Below, piece by piece: positions 17,249-26,947 of a stretch of 64,000 bases of DNA. Position numbers and translations under genes: made by a program. The stretch is from Methyloligella sp. (GTDB taxonomy: Bacteria > Pseudomonadota > Alphaproteobacteria > Rhizobiales > HXMU1428-3), in assembly GCA_021604645.1 (NCBI GenBank), contig BQJJ01000013.1, forward strand, positions 1 to 64,000. Reading direction: 5' to 3'. The notes under the pieces were generated by a model. It saw only the letters and a program-made list of their open reading frames with translations. It had not been told where the DNA came from and did no database searches. Within the stretch, counting starts at the first letter, position 1; every line of letters starts with the position of its first letter.

Positions 17249-18370
17249 ATGGCGGTAATTGAACAAACAATCACAAAATCAAATAGTGCAGTTACTGGTG
17301 AGCAACCTAAAGGTGCCACTAACGCGCCGGTTGCTAGTGGGCAACCTGAAGGCGCACTAAAAAGCGAGAAATCTAAATCTTTGGAATACACACCAGAGAT
17401 CGCAAAAGAAATGGCGCCTTTATATGAAAAGGTAAAATCTGTTGTGCCACCCGTGGAATGGCCACACATGGCACCGTTAATTAAAGCCATCAATGATCTT
17501 AAAAAAGAAAAGAATGCCGTTATCTTAGCGCATAACTATATGACACCTGAGATATTCCATTGTATTTCTGATTTCATGGGTGACAGTCTACAACTAGCTG
17601 TCGAAGCCAGCAATGTTGATGCTGATGTCATTCTGCAATGCGGTGTGCATTTTATGGCCGAAACATCAAAATTGATGAACCCAAGCAAAAAGGTTCTTAT
17701 CTCAAGCATGGAAGCTGGTTGTTCGCTTGCCGACTCAATCACACCAGAAGATGTAAGAGCTTTAAGAGAAGCCTACCCAGGCGTTCCAATTGTCACCTAT
17801 GTCAACACATCAGCAGCTGTAAAAGCTGAATGTGACATTTGCTGCACATCGTCAAATGCTGTTCAAATCGTTGAGTCTTTTGAATCAGATAAAATCTTGA
17901 TGGTTCCTGATGAATATTTAGCAAAATATGTCGCCACGCAAACATCAAAAGAAATCATCGCCTGGAAAGGTCATTGTGAAGTTCATGAGCGCTTTACAGC
18001 AGCAGAACTAAACGAATATCGTGAAGCAAATCCTGGCATTAAAATCATTGCGCATCCAGAATGCCCACCAGAAGTTATCGATGCAGCTGACTTCACAGGC
18101 TCTACATCTGGCATGATCAAATGGGTAAAAGATAATCGCCCTGCAAAAGTCATGATGGTGACAGAATGTTCAATGAGCGACAATGTTGCAGTAGAAACAC
18201 CTGATGTCGAATTTATTCGTCCATGTAATTTCTGCCCGCACATGAAGCGCATTACATTAGAAAATGTTTATGAAGCCCTGCTCGAGATGAAAGAAGAAGT
18301 TACAATCGATCCAGAAGTCGCTGAAAAAGCTCGTCTTTCGGTAGAACGCATGATTAACGTCACGGCTTAA
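17249..18370 (+). CDS. nadA: Quinolinate synthase A
   Basis: [4Fe-4S] enzyme that condenses iminoaspartate with dihydroxyacetone phosphate to quinolinate in de novo NAD synthesis. Conserved parts begin at [14 protein letters not shown] (about residue 58) and include [37 protein letters not shown] and [13 protein letters not shown]; the cysteines of these blocks include the cluster ligands. The ATG at 17249 has AGAGG seven bases upstream. The first 53 residues are an unusual extension that contains two copies of a dispersed DNA repeat read in frame. A later ATG at 17411 would give a normal family start but has a poorer ribosome site. nadB follows after seven bases. Confidence 0.95.
   Translation: MAVIEQTITKSNSAVTGEQPKGATNAPVASGQPEGALKSEKSKSLEYTPEIAKEMAPLYEKVKSVVPPVEWPHMAPLIKAINDLKKEKNAVILAHNYMTPEIFHCISDFMGDSLQLAVEASNVDADVILQCGVHFMAETSKLMNPSKKVLISSMEAGCSLADSITPEDVRALREAYPGVPIVTYVNTSAAVKAECDICCTSSNAVQIVESFESDKILMVPDEYLAKYVATQTSKEIIAWKGHCEVHERFTAAELNEYREANPGIKIIAHPECPPEVIDAADFTGSTSGMIKWVKDNRPAKVMMVTECSMSDNVAVETPDVEFIRPCNFCPHMKRITLENVYEALLEMKEEVTIDPEVAEKARLSVERMINVTA
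17290..17360 (+). repeat. Two type A palindromic repeats inside the 5' part of nadA
   Basis: Copy 1 (17290-17322) is degenerate, with TGGTGAGCAACC and the tail TAAAGGTGCCACTAA. Copy 2 (17324-17360) is near consensus, with GGTTGC-tagtgg-GCAACC followed by TGAAGGCGCACTAA. In the nadA frame they encode the two similar peptides [10 protein letters not shown] and [10 protein letters not shown]. Neither introduces a stop codon in that frame. Confidence 0.85.
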
Positions 18371-18377
18371 ATCCATC

Positions 18378-20000
18378 ATGGGCCAAAAAAGCCGTAACAA
18401 AATAACAAGCAAAACCAATAAAACAGCAACCAGCACCTACAATTTTCAACATGAAGTTATCATTGTAGGTGCTGGACTTGCTGGCTTGTTCACAGCACTA
18501 AAACTAGCCCCCTTACCAACAACCATTATCGCGGCAAAAAGCCTCGGCAAAGGAACTTCAAGTCATTGGGCCCAAGGCGGCATCGCTGCAGCCATCGGTG
18601 AAGGCGATAAACCAGAGACCCACGCTGAGGATACGATTAATGTCGGCGCTGGCCTTGTCGACGAAAACATCGCACATCTTGTCACCAAAGAAGCAAATGA
18701 TCGAATTGAAGACCTGCTAAAATTTGGCGTTCCCTTTGATAAAGACTTAGAAGGCAAACTCCAACTTTCAAAAGAAGCCGCCCATTCAACAAGACGAATA
18801 GTGAGAGTTGAAGGAGATCGTGCGGGCGCTGCTATTATGTCAGCCCTCATTGAAACTGAAAAAAACACACCTTCAATCCGTATCTTGGAACAAGTAGAAG
18901 TTCATAAACTCGCCGTAGAGGCTAATTCAATAAATGGAGTGTATATCTGGCCCTCCGCGGCAAAAGGTACCGGCGAAGGCAGCCTTTTAAAAGGTAAAAG
19001 AGTTATTCTGGCAACCGGTGGCTGTGGGCATCTTTTTTCAAAAACTACAAACCCAAATATGGCACGCGGCGAAGGCATTGCAATGGCAGCTCAAATTGGT
19101 GCAGTTATCAGTGACCCTGAGTTTATTCAATTCCATCCAACTGCCATTGACGCAGATTTAGACCCAGCTCCTCTTGCCACTGAAGCCTTGCGTGGTGAAG
19201 GGGCGCACCTAGTCAATAAAAAAGGTGAACGCTTCATGGTAGATATTCATGAAAGCGCTGAACTCGCACCAAGAGACATAGTTGCAAGAGCCGTTGATAG
19301 AGAATTAAAATCTGGCCGCGGCGCCTATCTTGATTGCGTCAACACAATTGGAAGCGCAATGAAAGATCACTTCCCAACAGTAATACAAAAATGCAAAGAA
19401 GCCGACATAGACCCACTAGTCGAGCCAATTCCAATAGCACCAGCAGCACACTTCCAAATGGGAGGCATAGTAACCGATGCAAACGGGCGCAGTACAATAG
19501 ATGGTCTTTGGGCGTGCGGTGAAGTTGCATCAACGGGCTTACATGGCGGAAACCGACTAGCATCAAATTCACTTCTTGAAGCTGTTGTTTTTGGAAATCG
19601 CATAGCAGAAGATATTCATAATGAAGCCAGCCGCCGCCCACAAGAAACAATAGCGATTACCTTAAATGATGAACAAACGATCTCTCCAAAGCTGGATAAA
19701 AAACTAAGCAAATCAATAAAAACTTTAAGAGAGATGATGTTTCAAAATGTCGGAGTTGAACGAGACGAAAAAGGTCTCACCGAAGCAGTCAGAATTTTAA
19801 AAGACTTAGAGCCTGAACTTCAAGAGAGTGAAAAAACAAAAAACATGTGCCTCACGGCTAAGTTCATTCTCACCGGAGCAATCAATCGCCTGGAAAGTCG
19901 TGGCAGTCACTACAGAACTGATAAACCTGAAAAAAATAAAAGTGCAAAACGAACTTACCTTAAACTTGATGATATAGAGAACAAATTCAATAACACCTAA
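18378..20000 (+). CDS. nadB: L-aspartate oxidase
   Basis: FAD enzyme that oxidises L-aspartate to iminoaspartate, the first step of de novo NAD synthesis. The N-terminal dinucleotide-binding motif is VIIVGAGLAGLFTALKLA (about residues 29-46), followed by SSHWAQGGIAAA. The active-site region has FIQFHPTA, and the C-terminal FAD loop has GLWACGEVASTGLHGGNRLASNSLLE. The length, 540 residues, is normal. There is no clear ribosome site and only a seven-base gap to nadA, so translation is probably coupled. Confidence 0.96.
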   Translation: MGQKSRNKITSKTNKTATSTYNFQHEVIIVGAGLAGLFTALKLAPLPTTIIAAKSLGKGTSSHWAQGGIAAAIGEGDKPETHAEDTINVGAGLVDENIAHLVTKEANDRIEDLLKFGVPFDKDLEGKLQLSKEAAHSTRRIVRVEGDRAGAAIMSALIETEKNTPSIRILEQVEVHKLAVEANSINGVYIWPSAAKGTGEGSLLKGKRVILATGGCGHLFSKTTNPNMARGEGIAMAAQIGAVISDPEFIQFHPTAIDADLDPAPLATEALRGEGAHLVNKKGERFMVDIHESAELAPRDIVARAVDRELKSGRGAYLDCVNTIGSAMKDHFPTVIQKCKEADIDPLVEPIPIAPAAHFQMGGIVTDANGRSTIDGLWACGEVASTGLHGGNRLASNSLLEAVVFGNRIAEDIHNEASRRPQETIAITLNDEQTISPKLDKKLSKSIKTLREMMFQNVGVERDEKGLTEAVRILKDLEPELQESEKTKNMCLTAKFILTGAINRLESRGSHYRTDKPEKNKSAKRTYLKLDDIENKFNNT

Positions 20001-20045
20001 TCGAACAAAAGCCTGAAGCAACCAAACATAAAAGAGATCAAGGAA

Positions 20046-20918
20046 ATGCCTGAGACGAATAGCTCATTTAGCCCCGCACCAAACCTTTTAGTAAAAGAAG
20101 TAGTCATTAATGCTTTAAAAGAAGATCTTGGCCTTGCAGGTGATATTACGACCAATAGCATTTTTAATGATCAACAAATCGGAACCGCAACACTGCGCGC
20201 AAGGGAAACAGGCATCCTTGCAGGCAGTCAATTCGTTGAAGCAACATTCCGAGAATTAACCCTTAACTCAGAACTAAGTTGGAATAAGCACGATGGTGAT
20301 GAGTTAGCCCCAAAAGATATCATTGCCACAATCAAAGCACCTGTAAAAACCCTCTTAACCGGTGAACGCGTCGCCCTCAACTTTCTCGGTCATTTAACCG
20401 GAATAGCAAGTCTCACCAATCAATATGTAAAAAAAATCAGCCACACAAAGGCAAAAATTGTAGATACACGCAAAACCACTCCCGGTCTAAGGTTTGCAGA
20501 AAAATATGCCGTACGAGCCGGAGGTGGTGAAAACCATCGCTTTAGACTAGATGATGCCATACTTATTAAAGATAATCACATCGCCTTTGCAGGCGGCATC
20601 AATAACGCCATCGAAAAAGCAAAAGAAGCCAACGGCCATATGGTAAAAATCGAGGTTGAAGTTGATACCATCGACCAACTAAAAGAATGCTTATCACATA
20701 AGATAGATGTTGTACTGTTAGATAATATGCCCCCAGATTTATTAAAAGAAGCAGTGAAGTTAATTGATGGAAAATTCACATGCGAAGCCTCAGGCGGCGT
20801 AAACCTTCATACTGTAAAAGAGATTGCCGAAACAGGCGTTGATATCATCTCAGTTGGTGCCCTCACCCATTCAGCCAAGTGCCTTGATCTTGGTCTTGAT
20901 ATAGACATAACAGGTTAG
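20046..20918 (+). CDS. nadC: Nicotinate-nucleotide pyrophosphorylase (carboxylating)
   Basis: Quinolinate phosphoribosyltransferase that turns quinolinate and PRPP into nicotinate mononucleotide. The signature is DTRKTTPGLRFAEKYAVRAGG (motif spanning about residues 140-160) and NHRFRLDDAILIKDNH. The C-terminal barrel has VLLDNMPP and EASGGVNLHTVKEIAETGVDIISVG. The length, 290 residues, is normal. AAGGA lies just before the ATG. It is the third gene of nadABC. Confidence 0.97.
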   Translation: MPETNSSFSPAPNLLVKEVVINALKEDLGLAGDITTNSIFNDQQIGTATLRARETGILAGSQFVEATFRELTLNSELSWNKHDGDELAPKDIIATIKAPVKTLLTGERVALNFLGHLTGIASLTNQYVKKISHTKAKIVDTRKTTPGLRFAEKYAVRAGGGENHRFRLDDAILIKDNHIAFAGGINNAIEKAKEANGHMVKIEVEVDTIDQLKECLSHKIDVVLLDNMPPDLLKEAVKLIDGKFTCEASGGVNLHTVKEIAETGVDIISVGALTHSAKCLDLGLDIDITG

Positions 20919-20997
20919 TAAGAAAGAGCTCTTAGTATGGTTCATTACAAGGTGAACCTAGCATTAAAAGCGCAAATCCTACGACGGATACACGTCC

Positions 20998-21104
20998 CGG
21001 TTGCTCGCGGCGCTTTCAGGTGGAAAACTGAAACTGCACTAAAAAGTGCAACTGAAGGAATTAAATATTGCGACGGTTGCTAGTGGGCAACCGAAGGAGC
21101 ACTA
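20998..21104 (+). repeat. Type A palindromic repeats, one nested and one plain
   Basis: The first is an outer stem GGTTGC (20999-21004) closing with GCAACT (21048-21053). It encloses hairpin TTTCAG...CTGAAA and a GCACTAAAAAGTGC hairpin, and is followed by GAAGG. The second (21074-21104) is GGTTGC-tagtgg-GCAACC followed by GAAGGAGCACTAA. The second ends 18 bases before the ATG of the next gene. Confidence 0.75.
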
Positions 21105-21122
21105 AGAAAGACAGGAAAAATC

Positions 21123-21359
21123 ATGCAAGCAGGTGAATTACTCACTATCGCTCTCATCATTTGGTTACTAACCCCAATACTGGCTCTTTTTCTCGCAAAG
21201 AAAAAAAAGAGAGATCATAATTTTTGGGTTTTAACCTCTTTTTTGTTTCCACCAGCTATTTTATTCCTGGCCTCCCTCCCCAAAAGAAGAAAACCAATTG
21301 ATAAAATGTTCGGCGATGATAGTGAAGATGACGATCACTTCTTTCACAGTAAGGATTAA
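21123..21359 (+). CDS. Small predicted membrane protein, function unknown
   Basis: A 78-residue protein. Two hydrophobic segments (about 5-25, LLTIALIIWLLTPILALFLA, and 34-52, FWVLTSFLFPPAILFLASL) are separated by the basic loop KKKKRDH. The C-terminus is acidic, then His-rich (DDSEDDDHFFHSKD). An AGGA precedes the ATG. The pattern suggests a two-pass inner-membrane protein with a charged cytoplasmic tail. I do not recognise a family. A type A repeat forms its immediate leader. Confidence 0.6.
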   Translation: MQAGELLTIALIIWLLTPILALFLAKKKKRDHNFWVLTSFLFPPAILFLASLPKRRKPIDKMFGDDSEDDDHFFHSKD

Positions 21360-21426
21360 GAGCCAAAAGACTAAGCTCTAAACTCACACTACCAACCAGA
21401 GAACCTCACACCATTCCCAACATAAA

Positions 21427-21460
21427 AAAATGCCCCAAAGAAAAACCTTCAGGGCATTTT
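21427..21460. terminator. Bidirectional terminator
   Basis: AAAATGCCC (21427-21435) and GGGCATTTT (21452-21460) form a nine-base stem flanked by A and T runs on both sides. It separates the plus-strand small membrane protein from the minus-strand cell wall hydrolase. Confidence 0.8.
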
Positions 21461-21488
21461 AAAATTCTTAACAAACTAGTTAGCTTGG

Positions 21489-22643
21489 CTATTGAATGGC
21501 AGCCACTTCTGTCGGACGAGCAAAATATTTAGCTCTATAGAAAATATGCGCGCCAATTTTCTTAATAAATTTCATTGAATGGCGCCACTTTGGCTTCACA
21601 TAAGTCGCATGGTAGTGACTGGCATAACCAATATCTTTTAGCCAAACTTTACCATCAGTAACACGCGTAGCAAGCTTAGTTGCAATAACCCAACGCTTCT
21701 TATCCTTCGCCTTATCTGCCAAACCATCACAAGCAAAAGAGAACTGACAGCTATTGCGTCTATGAGCACCCTCATAAACCACACCGCAAACAGTATCAGC
21801 GTAATAGCTACTGCGTACCCGGTTCATAATAACCTGAGCAACAGCCAGCTGACCTTTAATCGGTTCGCTGCGAGCTTCAAAATAAATAGCAGTTGCAAGG
21901 CAACGCTTTTCACGTTTACGGAATTCATGCTCCGTTAAACCACCAAAGAATTTACGAGCACCCGTACCAATAGAAGCAACATGCTTCACTTCAAGGCCCG
22001 TATTACTCGGACGTTCACCTGTTTCAAGTCTTGAATTAAAACGGGCATTATCTTTACGCCCAGTTCCAAAGTGAGTATCGCGAGGTAAATTAAAGACACC
22101 TGCAACACGCTTCTGGCTGATAATCGGCAATCCAGCAGTTACTTTTTCAGTTGGACGCACACCAATAGGATCTGGGCCAACAGCTTTTCCAATAGGGTCT
22201 GCAACAGCGACACCAGTAACACTATGCCGGTTAACTTTTGCAGCTCTGTTTACTTTTTGAACATTGCTTGCATTGTATGAGTTGTCTACTCCTTCAGATT
22301 TCACAATCCCCGTATTTTCAAAGGACTGTAAAGCTAAACGACGACGCTCTTCGTAATTACCGCTATTTGCAACACGTTGTTTGTAAAGCAAGTCGGCCCG
22401 TGGGCCCTTACCTTTAATATCAAATAAATCATTTGCTTCAGCAATGATTGGTAAAATTGGCTGTGTCGCATCAGGAATTTTACCATCATAATCAGCGCCA
22501 GTGCCTGATAATGACATTTCAAGATTTAAGCGATAAACAGCTAGCACATCACCATTACCCGCAATATATCCTAGCCCAAGCATAGGAACCGCTAAAGCAG
22601 CAATTGCTAAATAGTGAAGTGGTGACAATATAATCCGGGACAT
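21489..22643 (-). CDS. Cell wall hydrolase, SleB family
   Basis: A 384-residue protein with an N-terminal membrane anchor or signal (residues 5-25, PLHYLAIAALAVPMLGLGYIAG). A long, variable basic linker follows. The C-terminal Hydrolase_2 (SleB-like) domain covers about residues 248-375. The domain shows CLATAIYFEARSEPIKGQLAVAQVIMNRV, NSCQFSFACDG and ASHYHATYVKPKW, including the conserved glutamate of YFEARSE. SleB-type enzymes cleave peptidoglycan glycan strands. In non-sporing alphaproteobacteria the role is thought to be wall remodelling. It is monocistronic and ends at a bidirectional terminator. Confidence 0.88.
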   Translation of the reverse strand: MSRIILSPLHYLAIAALAVPMLGLGYIAGNGDVLAVYRLNLEMSLSGTGADYDGKIPDATQPILPIIAEANDLFDIKGKGPRADLLYKQRVANSGNYEERRRLALQSFENTGIVKSEGVDNSYNASNVQKVNRAAKVNRHSVTGVAVADPIGKAVGPDPIGVRPTEKVTAGLPIISQKRVAGVFNLPRDTHFGTGRKDNARFNSRLETGERPSNTGLEVKHVASIGTGARKFFGGLTEHEFRKREKRCLATAIYFEARSEPIKGQLAVAQVIMNRVRSSYYADTVCGVVYEGAHRRNSCQFSFACDGLADKAKDKKRWVIATKLATRVTDGKVWLKDIGYASHYHATYVKPKWRHSMKFIKKIGAHIFYRAKYFARPTEVAAIQ

Positions 22644-22848
22644 ACCCTAAACCTACTAACCTTTTAAATTATGAAACAAAATTTAAACCAGTTTCCCAAA
22701 GGAAAACACATGAATGTTAAAATTGCCTTTAAACAATTAACAAACGTTAATTTTGGTTAAATTATGTATCTGCTATTAAGCCACTGATTCGCCAATTCCC
22801 AAAAATTTTGGGTTTGGTTTTCCAAAGCTTTAAGCAATGTTAATACAC

Positions 22849-22893
22849 GCCGCATCGCAGCATATCAAGTCATTTATTGCCGCATCGCAGCAT
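22849..22893. repeat. Direct repeat GCCGCATCGCAGCAT, two copies
   Basis: Identical 15-base copies lie at 22849-22863 and 22879-22893, 30 bases apart from start to start, in the 390-base gap between the SleB-like gene and meaB. No gene is seen in this gap. One-helical-turn multiples such as 30 bases suit a pair of protein-binding sites, but two copies are little evidence. Confidence 0.5.
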
Positions 22894-23033
22894 TAATAAA
22901 AATTGAGCACTATTTTCAATAAGATAGCTTGTGAATAAATAAGCTAATACAAATTGAAATTATTCATTGTTTCGTAAAAGACAATCTACGAATCAACAAA
23001 CGCAGCGCTAGAAACCACAAATCCGAAAAAAAT

Positions 23034-23966
23034 TCACCCCTTAAATGAGGTAATGAGACCATTTAACACAAAGTGTTGCTTTTTAAACGGCCTTTCAATT
23101 CCTGTAGAAAGTGTTTTTTCAACCAAAGATAGACCTTTTGCACCATATTCATTCAAAATTCTATCTTTCAGCCATTTAATAGCCTGAGACTGTCTTGCCT
23201 CTTCAATAGACTTATTCTCTATCAAAGTCTGATAATGACCGTCTATGGCATCAATAAGACCCGACAAACCTTCTTCCTTTACAGCAGAAACACTCAAAAC
23301 CACTGTTTCATGAGCATCTGGCTCATAATTAGTGATAGAAAGCGCCCCTTTGAGGTCAGCTTCAGCTCTACGCGCCTGCGCCCCCATGTCAGCCTTGGTG
23401 ATAACAGCAATATCAGGAATTTCCATAATACCAGATTTCATAAATTGCAAACTATCCCCTGAACCAGGCTGAACACACAAAATAACACTATCAGCATGCG
23501 ACGTTATATCCGCCTCAGACTGACCAACGCCCACAGTTTCAATAATAACAATATCAAACAAGGCACGCATTAAAACCAAAGCTGGAAAAGTAAGTTGAGC
23601 AACCCCGCCCAATTGCCCCCGGCTCGCAAGCGAGCGAACAAAAACACCCTGGTCTTCAGGGTCAGTGATCATACGGGTCCGGTCTCCAAGCAATGCACCG
23701 CCAGTTTTATGAGACGACGGATCAATGGCAATCACGCCAACTGTTTTCTCAGCACGGCGCCATTCTTTAATTAATCCATTAATTAAAGTAGATTTACCAA
23801 CACCAGGTGGCCCGGTAAAACCGACAACATGCGCCGTCGCATTATTATAAGCCTCATCAAGTAAATTGACCGTCGTTTCATTTTCAAAAGAATGTTCGGT
23901 CAAAGCCAACGCTTCAGAAAGAGCGCGTTTCCCCCCGTCCCGAACAGACTTAATCCCATCAATCAT
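23034..23966 (-). CDS. meaB: MeaB/ArgK-type GTPase (methylmalonyl-CoA mutase chaperone)
   Basis: P-loop GTPase of the MeaB/ArgK (LAO/AO ATPase) family, 310 residues. These proteins guard cobalamin-dependent acyl-CoA mutases by gating cofactor loading. The P-loop is VVGFTGPPGVGKSTLI (about residues 47-62). AIDPSSHKTGGALLGDRTRM and the switch region FDIVIIETVGVGQSEADI follow, and TKAD is the base-recognition motif. No mutase gene is in the window, so the partner must be elsewhere. It is downstream of ppdK on the same strand with a 59-base gap. Confidence 0.92.
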   Translation of the reverse strand: MIDGIKSVRDGGKRALSEALALTEHSFENETTVNLLDEAYNNATAHVVGFTGPPGVGKSTLINGLIKEWRRAEKTVGVIAIDPSSHKTGGALLGDRTRMITDPEDQGVFVRSLASRGQLGGVAQLTFPALVLMRALFDIVIIETVGVGQSEADITSHADSVILCVQPGSGDSLQFMKSGIMEIPDIAVITKADMGAQARRAEADLKGALSITNYEPDAHETVVLSVSAVKEEGLSGLIDAIDGHYQTLIENKSIEEARQSQAIKWLKDRILNEYGAKGLSLVEKTLSTGIERPFKKQHFVLNGLITSFKG

Positions 23967-24025
23967 CTAATTTCTTTCACCAAATCGGTCTTGTAATCCG
24001 TAGTGACCAATATAGTCAGCTAAAC

Positions 24026-26734
24026 CTATGACGTTTCTTTTTGTCCTAATATTTGGGCTTGCGCAGCAGCTAAACGCGCAACAGGCACCCGAAAAGGAGA
24101 ACAAGATATATAATCTAACCCAACATTTTCAAAAAATTGAATTGAACTAGGGTCACCGCCATGTTCACCGCAAATGCCCATCTTCATGCCGTCTCGTGTT
24201 TGCCGACCGCTTTGTACTGCCATATCAACCAATGCACCAACACCAGCAGTATCAATACTAACAAACGGATCAACATCAATAATTCCGTTTTTAGTATAAT
24301 CATTCAGGATAGTTGTCGCATCATCACGGCTAAGGCCAAATGTGGTTTGTGTCAAATCATTGGTTCCAAACGAAAAGAATTCAGCTGATTTGGCGATTTC
24401 ACCTGCTTGTAATGCAGCACGTGGCAACTCAATCATCGTCCCAACATCATAAGTAAGAGAGGCACCACGTTCTTCAAAAACAAGCTTTGCTGTTTTATCA
24501 ATTACATCTTTTAAAAGATCAAATTCAGCAACCGTGGCAATCAACGGGATCATAATTTCAGGATGAACTGGATCGCCCGATTTTGACTTATCCAGCGCCG
24601 CCTCAAAAATAGCGCGTGCCTGCATTTCAGTAATTTCAGGATAACTAATCGCTAAGCGGCACCCTCTATGCCCAAGCATAGGGTTAAATTCTTTAAGCTC
24701 ATCAACCCTAACTTTAATGTCATCTGCATCAAGCTCGAGATGGTCCGCCAAAGTCTCAATTTCTTCCCTGTCATGCGGCAAAAATTCATGTAATGGAGGA
24801 TCAAGCAAACGAATAGTAATCGGCAATGCTGGCATTAATGAAAATAATTCAGAAAAGTCCGACCGTTGCATAGGGAGCAATTTATCAAGCGCCGCCCGGC
24901 GGCCCTCTTCATCACGTGCCAAAATCATTTCCCGCATGGCCATGATACGGCTGGTCTCAAAGAACATATGCTCTGTGCGGCAAAGGCCAATTCCTTCAGC
25001 ACCAAACTTCAAGGCATGTTCCGTTTCCCGAGCCGTTTCTGCATTTGCGCGCACTTTCAGACGGCGAATATTATCAGCCCAGCCCATCAATTTACCAAAA
25101 TCACCCGTTAATTCAGCCTGTCTCATAGGATGTTCACCCTGCAAAACCTCACCGGTAGAACCATCTATCGTAAGCATATCGCCTTCGCAGAGAGTTACAG
25201 AACCAATGCGCATCTTGCGCGTTTCCATATCAATTTTAAGTGCACCAGCACCAGAAACACAAGGCCGCCCCATACCACGAGCAACAACAGCCGCGTGACT
25301 AGTCATACCACCACGAGCCGTTAAAATACCGCAAGCAGCATGCATGCCGTGAATATCTTCCGGGCTCGTCTCAACCCGCACTAATAAAACGGATTTACCA
25401 AGCCCTGCCTGTGCCTCAGCCTCATCAGCATCAAAAACAATCATCCCAACGGCCGCACCAGGTGACGCTGGCAAGCCTTTCGTTAAAACTTTACGCTCAA
25501 CATCAGGATCAAGAGTAGGATGCAATAACTGATCAAGAGCCTTGGGTTCAATCCGCAACACAGCTTCTTTTTGGTTAATCAAGCCCTCTTCTGCCATCTC
25601 AACAGCCATGCGAACAGCAGCACCCGTTGTCCTCTTGCCAGAGCGAGTTTGTAGCATCCACAACTTACCGTCCTGAATGGTGAACTCAATATCCTGACAA
25701 TCTCGATAGTGAGTTTCCAATTGCTCGGTAATGCCAACAAATTCAGCAAAAGCCTTTGGCATCACCTCTTCAAGAGATGGACTATCATCACCAGATTTTT
25801 CTTTGGCAGCTTTTGTTAGCGGTTGAGGTGTCCGGATACCAGCAACAACATCCTCACCTTGAGCATTCACAAGAAACTCACCATAAAGCTCATTCTCACC
25901 AGTTGCTGGGTTGCGAGTAAAAGCAACACCTGTCGCGCTATTTTCTCCCATATTACCAAAGACCATAGCCTGCACATTTACAGCAGTACCCCATTCATGA
26001 GAAATATCATGAAGCATGCGATAGGTATCAGCGCGGCGTGAATGCCAGGAAAGAAAAACAGCACTAATCGCCCCCCAAAGCTGTTCATGCACATCGCTTG
26101 GGAATGGCTGCCCGTTCTCTTCAACAACGCAGGCCTTATATTGCTCAATAATATCAAGCCAATCATCAGCGTCTAATTCGGTATCATTAGAAAAGCCATT
26201 GAGATTCTTAAAGTTTTCTAAAATATCTTCAAACAGGCCATGTTCCACTTCCATCACAACAGAAGCATACATCTGAATAAAACGGCGATAACTATCATAT
26301 GCGAAACGCCGGTCACCAGACCGAGCTGCAAGCCCTTCAACCGTCTCATCATTCAGGCCCAAATTAAGCACCGTATCCATCATTCCAGGCATAGAAACAC
26401 GCGCACCAGAACGAACCGAAACCAACAAAGGTGTTTCCTTGCTGCCATATACGGATCCAACAAGTTCACCAACATGATCCAAAGCAGCCTGAGTTTGGCG
26501 CTTCAAATCTTCAGGTAATGTTTTATCGTTTTTATAAAAAACACTGCATACATCTGTCGTAATCGTAAACCCAGGAGGGACTGGCAAACCAATACTGGCC
26601 ATTTCAGCCAAGTTTGCACCTTTACCACCAAGTAAATTACGATCAACAGCGCCCCCATCAGCACTACCGCCTCCAAATTGATAAACCCATTTTGGAATAT
26701 TAGAATTGGCAGGTGTGCCAATTTGATGTGACAT
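24026..26734 (-). CDS. ppdK: Pyruvate, phosphate dikinase
   Basis: Interconverts pyruvate, ATP and phosphate with PEP, AMP and diphosphate. The N-terminal ATP-grasp part begins VYQFGGG and has LLGGKGANLAEMASIGLPVPPGFTI and SVRSGARVSMPGMMDTVLNLG. The phosphohistidine domain has ILTARGGMTSHAAVVARGMG near residue 460, with the catalytic histidine in TSHAA. The C-terminal PEP-binding barrel has GIGLCRTEHMF and FFSFGTNDLTQTTFG, ending in GICGEHGGDP. The length, 902 residues, is typical. In Hyphomicrobiales it serves gluconeogenesis or anaplerotic balance. Confidence 0.97.
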   Translation of the reverse strand: MSHQIGTPANSNIPKWVYQFGGGSADGGAVDRNLLGGKGANLAEMASIGLPVPPGFTITTDVCSVFYKNDKTLPEDLKRQTQAALDHVGELVGSVYGSKETPLLVSVRSGARVSMPGMMDTVLNLGLNDETVEGLAARSGDRRFAYDSYRRFIQMYASVVMEVEHGLFEDILENFKNLNGFSNDTELDADDWLDIIEQYKACVVEENGQPFPSDVHEQLWGAISAVFLSWHSRRADTYRMLHDISHEWGTAVNVQAMVFGNMGENSATGVAFTRNPATGENELYGEFLVNAQGEDVVAGIRTPQPLTKAAKEKSGDDSPSLEEVMPKAFAEFVGITEQLETHYRDCQDIEFTIQDGKLWMLQTRSGKRTTGAAVRMAVEMAEEGLINQKEAVLRIEPKALDQLLHPTLDPDVERKVLTKGLPASPGAAVGMIVFDADEAEAQAGLGKSVLLVRVETSPEDIHGMHAACGILTARGGMTSHAAVVARGMGRPCVSGAGALKIDMETRKMRIGSVTLCEGDMLTIDGSTGEVLQGEHPMRQAELTGDFGKLMGWADNIRRLKVRANAETARETEHALKFGAEGIGLCRTEHMFFETSRIMAMREMILARDEEGRRAALDKLLPMQRSDFSELFSLMPALPITIRLLDPPLHEFLPHDREEIETLADHLELDADDIKVRVDELKEFNPMLGHRGCRLAISYPEITEMQARAIFEAALDKSKSGDPVHPEIMIPLIATVAEFDLLKDVIDKTAKLVFEERGASLTYDVGTMIELPRAALQAGEIAKSAEFFSFGTNDLTQTTFGLSRDDATTILNDYTKNGIIDVDPFVSIDTAGVGALVDMAVQSGRQTRDGMKMGICGEHGGDPSSIQFFENVGLDYISCSPFRVPVARLAAAQAQILGQKETS

Positions 26735-26947
26735 AATTTGTACCCTTATGTTTTTTTTAAGAGTTTAGTTTGCAAACCAAAGAAGAGCAACGAATGAGTG
26801 CGAATTTCATATGAAAAAAAACAAATGACACTCACAAATAAATTGTCAAGCAGCAAACTTATAAATTTAAGATAGGAATAGGTGCTTTTTTAAATTCATT
26901 CTTCAATACATGTAATAAAACAGATGGATCAATGACAAAGGAAACGA

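Noticed and set aside
24717-25298. Long open frame (193 codons) on the plus strand inside ppdK
   Set aside because: It is antisense to the well-conserved PEP-binding part of ppdK, whose minus-strand reading matches its family throughout.
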